Shown: piece after piece, positions 36,434 to 43,666 of the stretch
Layout of the letters: the number at the start of each line of letters is the position of its first letter
Position numbering within the stretch: position 1 is the stretch's first letter
Source of the DNA: Planctomycetes bacterium UBA1146
Lineage (GTDB): Bacteria > Planctomycetota > UBA8108 > UBA1146
Direction of reading: 5' to 3'
NCBI GenBank assembly: GCA_002311345.1
Contig: DCAA01000006.1
Coordinates: forward strand, 142,808 to 193,632
Length of the DNA: 50,825 nucleotides
The notes under the pieces: model-generated
The model's database searches: none
Told to the model about the DNA's origin: nothing
What the model saw: only the letters and a program-made list of their open reading frames with translations
Translations under genes and position numbers: made by a program

Positions 36434-37749
36434 TGCCTCGAATTGCCATCGTAGGTCGTCCCAATGTCGGGAAGTCGACCCTTCTCAATCGGTTGGCGAA
36501 GCGCCGGGTGAGCATTGTCCATGATCGTCCTGGTGTGACTCGTGATCGAGTTTCCATCGAGGTGGAGATCATGGGGCGACAGGTAGAGATCATCGATACC
36601 GGTGGAATTGGTATCACCGATGAAGCACAACTCGATGCTGAAATTGACCAGCAGATCGACGCCGCCATCTCGAGTGCGGACCTGATCCTGATGCTCGTCG
36701 ATGCCAAGGAAGGACTTCAACCACTCGACCATAGCGTTGCTGAAAGACTGCGCCCGCTCGAGAAAAAGTGCCATCTGGTCGTGAACAAGTGTGAGGCGGA
36801 CCGTGAACTCGACTCGATTGCAGAGTTCTGGACACTGGGACTGGGGAATCCCTGGCCCATCTCCGCCGCCCACGGTCAGGGCGTCAACGAGTTGATCGAG
36901 CGATTCGTCGCCGATATTCCCGATGGAGGCGAAAAGGAGGCCACTCCTGCTCTCAAGATCTCCATCGTCGGGCGACGCAATGCCGGGAAATCGACCTTCA
37001 TCAATGCTCTGATCGGTGAAGAACGAGTCATCGTCAGCGACATCGCCGGGACAACAAGAGATGCTATCGACGTTCGGTTCGAGAAGGACGGTATCCCTTT
37101 CATCGTCATCGACACGGCAGGACTGCTTCGCAAGGGCAAGTTGAAGGGGTCGGTGGAGTTCTATGCCCAGAGTCGCGCTCTCGCAGCGATCGGTAGATCT
37201 GACGTAGTGGTAGTGATGATCGATGCGGTACATGGAATCTCACAACTGGACATGAGGATTGCCCGTGAAGTGGTGGATCGACATCGTCCCTGCGTCATTG
37301 CTGTCAACAAGTGGGATCTCGCCAAGGACCGGACCACGATGGAGGATTACGAAAAATACCTGGGGAAGAAGTTGCCGAGCATCTCCTACGCTCCAGTGCT
37401 GTTCATGAGTGCCATACATGCTCGCAACGTGACGAAATGCATCTCGCTGGTCCAGTCCCTCTCGAAACAGGCGAACAAGCGAGTCACCACCGGAATTCTG
37501 AATCGTGCTGTCGATGACATCAGGAATGGTCCTCGCGCCAGGGTCAAGCACGGCAAGGAACCCAAGATCTATTACGCAACCCAGGTAGCAGTGATGCCCC
37601 CGACTGTCGCCATGTTCGTGAACAAGCCAGAATACTTCACGCCCCAGATTCGACGTGCGATGGAGAATCGTATGCGAGATCTTCTCGAGGTCCCCGAGGT
37701 TCCGGTTCGAATTTTCTATCGCGAAAAGGGGAGAAAAAAAGATGAGTGA
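36430..37749 (+). CDS. der: Ribosome-assembly GTPase Der (EngA)
   Basis: The 439-residue tandem GTPase matures the 50S subunit. The first G domain has GRPNVGKS (9-16), DTGG and NKCE (118-121). The second has GRRNAGKS (180-187), DTAGLLRKGK and NKWD near 300, followed by the C-terminal KH-like domain (PPTVAMFVNKPEYFTP). The first-domain base-recognition motif NKCE departs from NKxD by a conservative Asp-to-Glu change. The start is ATG 36430 or the adjacent ATG 36433. The gene overlaps ruvC by 8 nt. Confidence 0.95.
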   Translation: MMPRIAIVGRPNVGKSTLLNRLAKRRVSIVHDRPGVTRDRVSIEVEIMGRQVEIIDTGGIGITDEAQLDAEIDQQIDAAISSADLILMLVDAKEGLQPLDHSVAERLRPLEKKCHLVVNKCEADRELDSIAEFWTLGLGNPWPISAAHGQGVNELIERFVADIPDGGEKEATPALKISIVGRRNAGKSTFINALIGEERVIVSDIAGTTRDAIDVRFEKDGIPFIVIDTAGLLRKGKLKGSVEFYAQSRALAAIGRSDVVVVMIDAVHGISQLDMRIAREVVDRHRPCVIAVNKWDLAKDRTTMEDYEKYLGKKLPSISYAPVLFMSAIHARNVTKCISLVQSLSKQANKRVTTGILNRAVDDIRNGPRARVKHGKEPKIYYATQVAVMPPTVAMFVNKPEYFTPQIRRAMENRMRDLLEVPEVPVRIFYREKGRKKDE

Positions 37750-38269
37750 GAAGAAGCCTATCCGGGTACTCGGGATCGATCCGGGACTCGCCAAGATGGG
37801 TTGGGGTGTCATCGATGTGGACGGCACCTGCTTGTCGCTGGTTGACTTCGGTTTCCTGCGCACCTCCACCGATCTATCGCACTCGGAAAGGTTACTCACG
37901 ATTCATCAGGAGATGAAGAAAGTGGTGACCGCCTTCGAGCCGCAAATTGCTGCCATCGAGGAGGTCTTTCATGGTAAGAATGCCCGCAGTGCTCTACTCA
38001 CCGGTGAAGGTAGAGCTGCAAGTATTCTGGCCTGTTCCCTGGCGGGGATCAGGGTGGTGGAACTGGCCGCTACAGTGGTCAAACTCGGAGTGACCGGGAA
38101 CGGGCGTGCGAGCAAACAACAGGTCCAGGCGATGGTGCAGAGAATTCTCGGATTGAAAGAACCTCCCCGTCCCGTCGATGCTGCCGATGCGCTTGCTGTT
38201 GCCATAGTCCAGGCGCAGCGCAACCGAAGCGAGATCACTGTCATGCCACCCGGGACCAGTGGTAGTTGA
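37742..38269 (+). CDS. ruvC: Holliday junction endonuclease RuvC
   Basis: The 175-residue resolvase has the catalytic acidic residues Asp13 (GIDPG), Glu73 (IEEVF), Asp146 and Asp149 (VDAADALAVA), plus the N-x2-SA motif at 80-84. It cuts four-way junctions with RuvAB, whose genes are not nearby. ATG 37742 lies inside the end of der, with AGGGGAGAAAAAAAG upstream serving as ribosome site. Confidence 0.94.
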   Translation: MSEKKPIRVLGIDPGLAKMGWGVIDVDGTCLSLVDFGFLRTSTDLSHSERLLTIHQEMKKVVTAFEPQIAAIEEVFHGKNARSALLTGEGRAASILACSLAGIRVVELAATVVKLGVTGNGRASKQQVQAMVQRILGLKEPPRPVDAADALAVAIVQAQRNRSEITVMPPGTSGS

Positions 38270-38382
38270 GAGCGTCCGCGGCTAGACTTACACCCAGGGA
38301 AAAGTCTGTAGCGGTAGCCCGGGGCAGACGATAGGTCGCTTTGCCGCGGGAACCGTTGGAGACACCACCAGAGAGGAACGGG

Positions 38383-38601
38383 ATGGCCAAAGAGGAACCG
38401 ATAGAGGTGACGGCAATCGTCAAGGAGTCGTTGCCGAATACCACCTTCCGGTGTGAGCTGGAGAACGGTCACATCGTATTGGCTCACATCAGTGGCAAGA
38501 TGCGGAAGCATTACATCCGGATCAATCCTGGAGACAGCGTCACCCTGCAAATCTCGCCCTACGATCTGACCAAGGGCCGTATCGTTTACCGGGAACGGTG
38601 A
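38383..38601 (+). CDS. infA: Translation initiation factor IF-1
   Basis: The 72-residue S1-fold protein is the normal length of IF-1. It contains VKESLPNTTFRCELENGH, LAHISGKMRKHYIRI, PGDSVTLQISPYDL and the end KGRIVYRER, all diagnostic. ATG 38383 has GAGAGGAA 7 nt upstream. The 113 bases between ruvC and infA include a TAGACT box at 38283-38288 that might be a -10 element. Its TGA overlaps the GTG start of a secreted peptidase gene, an unusual partner. Confidence 0.95.
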   Translation: MAKEEPIEVTAIVKESLPNTTFRCELENGHIVLAHISGKMRKHYIRINPGDSVTLQISPYDLTKGRIVYRER

Positions 38602-40256
38602 TCCTATTGGCTAGTTCTTGCGGATTTCTCATCGAACAACCCCGTCTCACGAGTTCTCGCCGCCGATTCCAATTCCTCTTTCTATTGGTGCTGCTGGCCA
38701 CTGTGTTGCTGGGTACCGTCGTCGAGGGACAGGGACGTCCCACGTCAGGACGAAGATCCGGCAAGGACAGGATCTCCCCCGAGGTGAAGCATGCCGCGCG
38801 CTCCATCACCGCACGCGAATGTCTCGAACATGTCATCTGGCTTGCGGATGATCTGAGGGAAGGTCGACTGGCCGGAACTCGCGGTTCTCGCGACGCAGCG
38901 GATTACATCAAGAAGTCGTTTGAGCAGAACGGGCTGCTCCCCGGAGGCGATGACGGAACATGGTTCCAGAACTTCTCCATTCCGGGGCGATCAGGGGTTC
39001 GGGGTCCAGTGGAGTCAGCCAACAGGGTTCGGTTTCTGGTCTCCGAGAATGCTCTCGGTGTTCTGTCGTTACAGTTTGGTGACGAATTCCTGCCACACCC
39101 TCGATCACCGGATGCCGATCTGTCAGCGATGTGTGCCTATCTGCTGGAGCCTTTGCAGACGCCAGAGCAATTGGAGCGAGATCCAATCAAGGATCACATC
39201 GCGGTGATGCCGATCGATGAGCCGCTCTCCGAAGAGGTGCTGGAGGCGACCTGTGCCGATATCGTCGAGCGAGGAGGAGTAGCGCTGTTCCTGGTGGGGG
39301 AAGCCCGTCGTGACGGTCGCTCGACAGTCTGGCCTCCCCCGGGAAATCGAGACCAATCCGAAGAACAACGCCAACTCCATGTTCAGCAACTGCTACCGAT
39401 TCCCGTGGTGCGAATCCATGGTAGTGGAAACCTGAAGCTGTGGAAAATTTCCGGGCGTCCCGAGCGGTCCTGGAAGCGGCAATCGACAAATGACGGTGCC
39501 GTGCGAATGGGACGGCCGTTCGTGCGTCTGGAGGTGAGCCGAAGCGGAAGGGATCTGAGCCTGGGTCGAAACGTGGTCGGGCGTTTGCTGGGGGCAGATC
39601 CAGAACTCCGTAATGAATTTGTCGTCATCGGAGCCCACTATGACCATCTCGGTAGGGGACTGATGTCTGGACGATATGCGGAGGGTAGCAAGGGTGAAAT
39701 TCACAACGGTGCTGACGACAACGCTTCGGGGGTGGCAGCACTGCTGGAACTGGCAGAGGCCTACGCTCTCAATCGACTTCGTCCCAAGAGAACCCTGATC
39801 TTCGTCGCCTTCGATGCCGAGGAGTTGGGGTTGCATGGTTCCAACTTTTTCGTGGCGGAGGGTGGATATCCAATCGAGTTGATTCGTGGGATGGTCAACA
39901 TGGACATGATCTCGCGAAATAACCCCGATGTGGTCAAAGTAGGTCGGCGAGCTTCCGACGAATATCTTGGCGGTGTCATAGAACAGATGGCCAAGATCCT
40001 GAGGCTGACGATTGACGAGACCGGGATGGATGAATTCCTGGATCGGTCCGACCAGGCTCCTTTCCTCAGTGCCGACATCCCTGCGGTGTTCTTCTTCGGA
40101 GGAATGCATGGTGATTATCACTCACCTACTGATGACGTGGAAAATTTGTCCCCCGTCAAGATGGAGAATATTGGGCGACTCGCCTTCCTGACTTCCTGGG
40201 GTCTTCTGCAACAGGTGATCGAACCGGACCAGGACGAGCCCGAGGAATCGGATTGA
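38598..40256 (+). CDS. Secreted M28-family zinc metallopeptidase
   Basis: The 552-residue protein has an N-terminal signal or anchor (FQFLFLLVLLATVLLG, about 24-41). A PA-like insert spans about 150-300, and the M28 catalytic domain spans about 340-535. Zinc-site motifs are GAHYDHLG (His347), NGADDNASGVAAL, FDAEELGLHGS, NMDMISRN and DYHSPTDD, giving the full H-D-E-D-H set of a co-catalytic aminopeptidase. It probably trims peptides outside the cytoplasm. GTG 38598 overlaps the infA stop; a later start before the hydrophobic segment is possible. Confidence 0.9.
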   Translation: MILLASSCGFLIEQPRLTSSRRRFQFLFLLVLLATVLLGTVVEGQGRPTSGRRSGKDRISPEVKHAARSITARECLEHVIWLADDLREGRLAGTRGSRDAADYIKKSFEQNGLLPGGDDGTWFQNFSIPGRSGVRGPVESANRVRFLVSENALGVLSLQFGDEFLPHPRSPDADLSAMCAYLLEPLQTPEQLERDPIKDHIAVMPIDEPLSEEVLEATCADIVERGGVALFLVGEARRDGRSTVWPPPGNRDQSEEQRQLHVQQLLPIPVVRIHGSGNLKLWKISGRPERSWKRQSTNDGAVRMGRPFVRLEVSRSGRDLSLGRNVVGRLLGADPELRNEFVVIGAHYDHLGRGLMSGRYAEGSKGEIHNGADDNASGVAALLELAEAYALNRLRPKRTLIFVAFDAEELGLHGSNFFVAEGGYPIELIRGMVNMDMISRNNPDVVKVGRRASDEYLGGVIEQMAKILRLTIDETGMDEFLDRSDQAPFLSADIPAVFFFGGMHGDYHSPTDDVENLSPVKMENIGRLAFLTSWGLLQQVIEPDQDEPEESD

Positions 40257-40295
40257 ATCTGTTCAGTCTGTCCGGGGTTCTATGGGGAGAAATAG

Positions 40296-41540
40296 GTGGT
40301 GAAGATGTTTCCTCTGCGCACCTCAATCCCTGTCCTTGTTTTCTTGTGCCTTTCCACCTGGGTTTCTGTTCCAGTTCTTGCCCAGGGGGGTTCTTCAGCG
40401 GTTGCTGAGCGGGTGTGGGACATCATCAAGGGCCACGATGACGATGGAGACGGCATCGTCACTCGCGACGAGTTCGATCGAGATTCCCGCGCCTTCGCCA
40501 GTTACGACCTCGATCGTGACGGCCGTTTGACAGCGGAGGAGATCCAGCGCTGGGCATCGGCGCGCTCGAACGGTCGCGCTGGTAGAGGTGGAGGCGGTGG
40601 CCAGAGAGGTGGTTTCGGCGGCAATCGTGGGCGAGGACCAGGTCGCTTGATCGGAGCACTCGGTGATCTGGATGCCGATGGTGTCGTTACTGACGGCGAA
40701 TGGAAAAGTGCGCTCGATGGAATGAGCGAGCAAGGCAGGATCCCTGTCGAGGTTTTCGCAGCCAAACTGGAGGAAAAAGGACTCGGCCGGATGATGGCGT
40801 TTCTCCTCGATCGAATTGACCCGGATGGGACCGGATTCATCGATCGAGAGAGTGTCGAGATGATGTTCACACGCGCCGATACGGACGGTGATGGTCGCGT
40901 CGAGGTCATCTCTACCGATGGTGCAAGAAACCGTCCTGGGAATCCTGGTGGTGGGGCTTTCGGACGTGGAGCTCCTGATACGCGTCGCGGTGGGCCTGCT
41001 CCTTCGGTTGGAGAAGTTGCTCCGGACTTCACGCTGCCACTGGCTGACGATTCCCAGAAGTCCGTTCAACTATCCAGTTTCGTCGGTAAGAAACCCGTTG
41101 CGCTCATCTTCGGCAGTTACACCTGACCGCCCTTCCGCAGATCAGCCGGTCGGCTGACAGAAATCCATGAACGCTTTTCGGGGGATGTCGAGTTTTTCCT
41201 GGTGTACATCCGTGAAGCACACGCTCTCGACAGCCCGGTTCCCAATCTACAGGGACCACTGCTCGAGGATCCCATCAGTTTCAGCGAGCGTAGTGGTGTC
41301 GCGACCCGTTGTACGGCGGATCTGCATCTACCGATGCCCGCACTGGTCGATGGAATGGATGACGCCGTGAATCAGGCCTACCAGGGGCACCCGGATCGTC
41401 TCTACCTCGTCGGCAGGGACGGTAAGATCAGTTTTGCCGGTGAACGAGGTCCCCGAGGTTTCGATCCGGATGTTCTGGAGGACGCGATAGAGCGGGAACT
41501 CAGCAAATCGGCTCCCGCACCACGGCGCGCCCGGCTCTGA
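40296..41540 (+). CDS. Secreted EF-hand / iodothyronine-deiodinase-like selenoprotein (in-frame UGA = Sec277)
   Basis: Read through the TGA at 41124-41126, this is a 414-residue protein in one frame. A signal peptide (1-30, ending VPVLAQ) precedes five EF-hand-type loops beginning at Asp48, Asp71, Asp124, Asp175 and Asp195; the first three are canonical DxDxDG-x5-E. They are separated by a Gly/Arg-rich stretch at 93-117. From 235 there is a redoxin/deiodinase domain: APDFTLPL, VALIFGSYT-U277-PPFRRSAGRL, VEFFLVYIREAHALD, MPALVDGMDDAVNQAY and LYLVGRDGKISF. Human deiodinases have FGSxTUPxF and VYIxEAHxxD at the same places (known). The EF-hands suggest Ca-dependent folding. The reaction is unknown; reductive dehalogenation or peroxide chemistry are possible. 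The start is GTG 40296 or the next GTG, behind GGGGAGA. Confidence 0.88.
41124..41126 (+). other. Selenocysteine-encoding TGA (recoded stop)
   Basis: This TGA is the only stop between the start at 40296 and the TGA at 41538-41540. It sits at the catalytic position of the deiodinase motif FGSYT-x-PPF. The 137 codons after it remain in the same frame and encode conserved family sequence, so neither a frameshift nor a random nonsense change explains it well. Confidence 0.88.
41142..41157 (+). promoter_or_regulatory. Bacterial SECIS-like hairpin within the coding sequence
   Basis: TCAGCC at 41142-41147 pairs perfectly with GGCTGA at 41152-41157 around the loop GGTC. The loop starts 21 nt after the TGA, inside the about 16-37 nt window known for bacterial SECIS elements. 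It has G at both of its first two positions, as the SelB-binding rule requires. It encodes SAGRL residues at the same time. Confidence 0.75.
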
Positions 41541-41549
41541 AGTTCCTCG

Positions 41550-43499
41550 TCATTCGTCGGCATCCTGTCCTGAAGATGAACCGCTTCGAATTGCCTCGAC
41601 GATGTCGGCGTTGGCCAGGGTTGTGACATCCCCCAGTTTTCGCTGTTCCGAGATGTCTTTCAGGAGTCTGCGCATGATCTTGCCGGAGCGGGTCTTGGGT
41701 AGATCTGGCGTGAAGACGATGCTCGATGGTTTGGCGATCGGACCGATCTTCTTGGCAACGTGCTTGCGGAGTTCCACGATCAGGTCGTCATGGCCCACTA
41801 CATCGGCGCGAAGTACGACGAAGGCAGCGATCGCCTGTCCGGTTCTCTCGTCGGACCTTCCCACCACAGCTGCTTCAGCAACTCCCTCGTGATCGACCAG
41901 GGCGTTCTCCACCTCGGTGGTCGAGATGTTATGTCCGGAAACCAGCATCACATCATCGACACGGCCGAGCAGCCAGAGATATCCATCATCGTCGATCTTG
42001 CAGCCATCTCCCGGGAAGTAGAGACCGTCGAATTGGCTCCAGTAGACTTCCTTGTAGCGCTCGGGATCCCGGTAGATCCCTCTCAGCATCGACGGCCACG
42101 GCGAAGAGATGACAAGCAAACCACCATGGCCGCGTTCAACTTCATTTCCCTCGTTATCGATCACCATGGCATCGATGCCCGGGAAGGGAGTACAGGCAGA
42201 ACCGGGTCTGGTGGTGGTCACACCCGGTAATGGGGTGATCATGATGCAGCCGGTTTCGGTCTGCCACCATGTGTCGACGATGGGGCAGCGTTTGCCTCCG
42301 ATGTATTCGTGATACCACATCCATGCTTCGGGGTTGATCGGTTCACCGACCGAACCCAGTAATCGAAGACTGCTCAGATCACAGGCGACAGGTAGTTGTT
42401 CTCCCCACTTCATGAAGGTTCGGATGGCAGTCGGTGCGGTGTACAGGATCGTGACCGAGTACTTTTCGATCAACTTCCACCAGCGATCCTGTTCGGGATG
42501 GTCGGGGGTCCCCTCGTAGATGAGGCTAGTGGCGCCGTTGGCCAGTGGCCCGTAAACGATATAGGAGTGGCCTGTGACCCAACCACAGTCGGCGGTACAC
42601 CAGTAGAGATCATCGTCCTTGATGTCGAAGACGTAGCGGAAAGTGGCGCTGACTCCTGTCATGTAGCCACCACAGGTGTGGACGATTCCCTTCGGTTTTC
42701 CGGTGCTGCCCGAGGTATAGAGGATGTAGAGCAAATCCTCTGCATCCATCTCCTCGGCATCGCACTGATCGGACTGCTGTGGAACCACGTCGTGCCACCA
42801 GTGATCTCTGCCCTGGTGCCAGTCCACCTCGTTTTCGCAGCGTTTCAGGACCAGGACGTGCTTGACCGTTTGCTGTCCTACCAGTGAATCATCGACATTT
42901 TTCTTGAGCTCAACGACGTGGCCCCGACGCCACGAGCCATCCTGTGTGATGACCGCCGTACAGGATGCATCGTCTATGCGCTCGCGCAGGCTTTCAGCGC
43001 TGAAGCCTCCGAACACCACCGAGTGAGCGGCCCCGATGCGAGCACACGCGAGCATCGCGACGATGATCTCGGGCACCATTCCCATGTAGATGGCGACGGT
43101 ATCGCCCTTGGTGACCCCCAGTTCTTTCAGAGCATTGGAAGTGCGACACACCTCGGCCAGCAGTTGTGCGTAGGTAAGGCTCTTCGAATCGCCGGGCTCT
43201 CCCTCCCAGTGGAAGGCGATCCGGTCCGGGGTCGTCTCGACGTGACGGTCGAGACACGATTCGGTGACGTTCAGTTTGCCGCCAACGAACCACCGATAAA
43301 TCGGTGCCTCGCTGTCATCGAGAACCTGCTTCCAGGGACTCTTCCACGACAGTTTCTGTGCTTCTTCGACCCAGAATGCATGTGGATCTGCCGCGGCAGA
43401 TTCATAGATCTCTGGTTGTGCGTTGGCACTACGGGCGAGTTTTTCGGGGGGAGGGAAGGAGCGCTCCTCCTGGAACAGATTTTCGATCGTCTCGGACAT
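41550..43499 (-). CDS. acs: Acetyl-CoA synthetase
   Basis: The 649-residue enzyme activates acetate with ATP and CoA. The adenylate-forming core motif is YTSGSTGKPKG (261-271), with WWQTETG, DGYLWLLGRVDDVMLVSGHN and the C-terminal PKTRSGKIMRR, whose Lys is the regulatory acetylation site of the family. The N-terminal ACAS domain is present. GAAGGAGAT precedes ATG 43499. The gene converges with the selenoprotein gene, stops 9 nt apart, and is divergent from the next gene. Confidence 0.96.
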   Translation of the reverse strand: MSETIENLFQEERSFPPPEKLARSANAQPEIYESAAADPHAFWVEEAQKLSWKSPWKQVLDDSEAPIYRWFVGGKLNVTESCLDRHVETTPDRIAFHWEGEPGDSKSLTYAQLLAEVCRTSNALKELGVTKGDTVAIYMGMVPEIIVAMLACARIGAAHSVVFGGFSAESLRERIDDASCTAVITQDGSWRRGHVVELKKNVDDSLVGQQTVKHVLVLKRCENEVDWHQGRDHWWHDVVPQQSDQCDAEEMDAEDLLYILYTSGSTGKPKGIVHTCGGYMTGVSATFRYVFDIKDDDLYWCTADCGWVTGHSYIVYGPLANGATSLIYEGTPDHPEQDRWWKLIEKYSVTILYTAPTAIRTFMKWGEQLPVACDLSSLRLLGSVGEPINPEAWMWYHEYIGGKRCPIVDTWWQTETGCIMITPLPGVTTTRPGSACTPFPGIDAMVIDNEGNEVERGHGGLLVISSPWPSMLRGIYRDPERYKEVYWSQFDGLYFPGDGCKIDDDGYLWLLGRVDDVMLVSGHNISTTEVENALVDHEGVAEAAVVGRSDERTGQAIAAFVVLRADVVGHDDLIVELRKHVAKKIGPIAKPSSIVFTPDLPKTRSGKIMRRLLKDISEQRKLGDVTTLANADIVEAIRSGSSSGQDADE

Positions 43500-43666
43500 G
43501 GGGGATCTCCTTCTTCAATGCCCTGTTAGAGTAAGGGGCGAGGATAACGAGACCCCTCGGAAGGATCGAGGGGGTTCGTGACCAACTGCTCAGATGCTGC
43601 TAGTATCACACGGGAGGGTAATTGGACCCATCTTCTTGTCGTCTTGATCTCGAGAGAGAGGTGCCG

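Noticed and set aside
35736..38288. Shared promoter pattern TTGAAG-N12-TAGACT (35736-35759) and TTGAGA-N11-TAGACT (38266-38288)
   Set aside because: Spacers differ and are too short for sigma-70, and only two cases were found, so chance is a fair explanation.
40296..41126. Reading the gene as a 276-residue EF-hand protein ending at TGA 41124-41126, with a separate small gene at 41202-41540
   Set aside because: Both pieces are in the same frame, the family motif spans the TGA, and the second piece lacks a ribosome site and the start of its domain. Selenocysteine read-through explains all of this.
40261..43621. Selenocysteine machinery next to the selenoprotein
   Set aside because: Neighbours are an M28 peptidase and acetyl-CoA synthetase; no selA, selB, selD or tRNA-Sec was seen anywhere in the window, so it must lie elsewhere if present.
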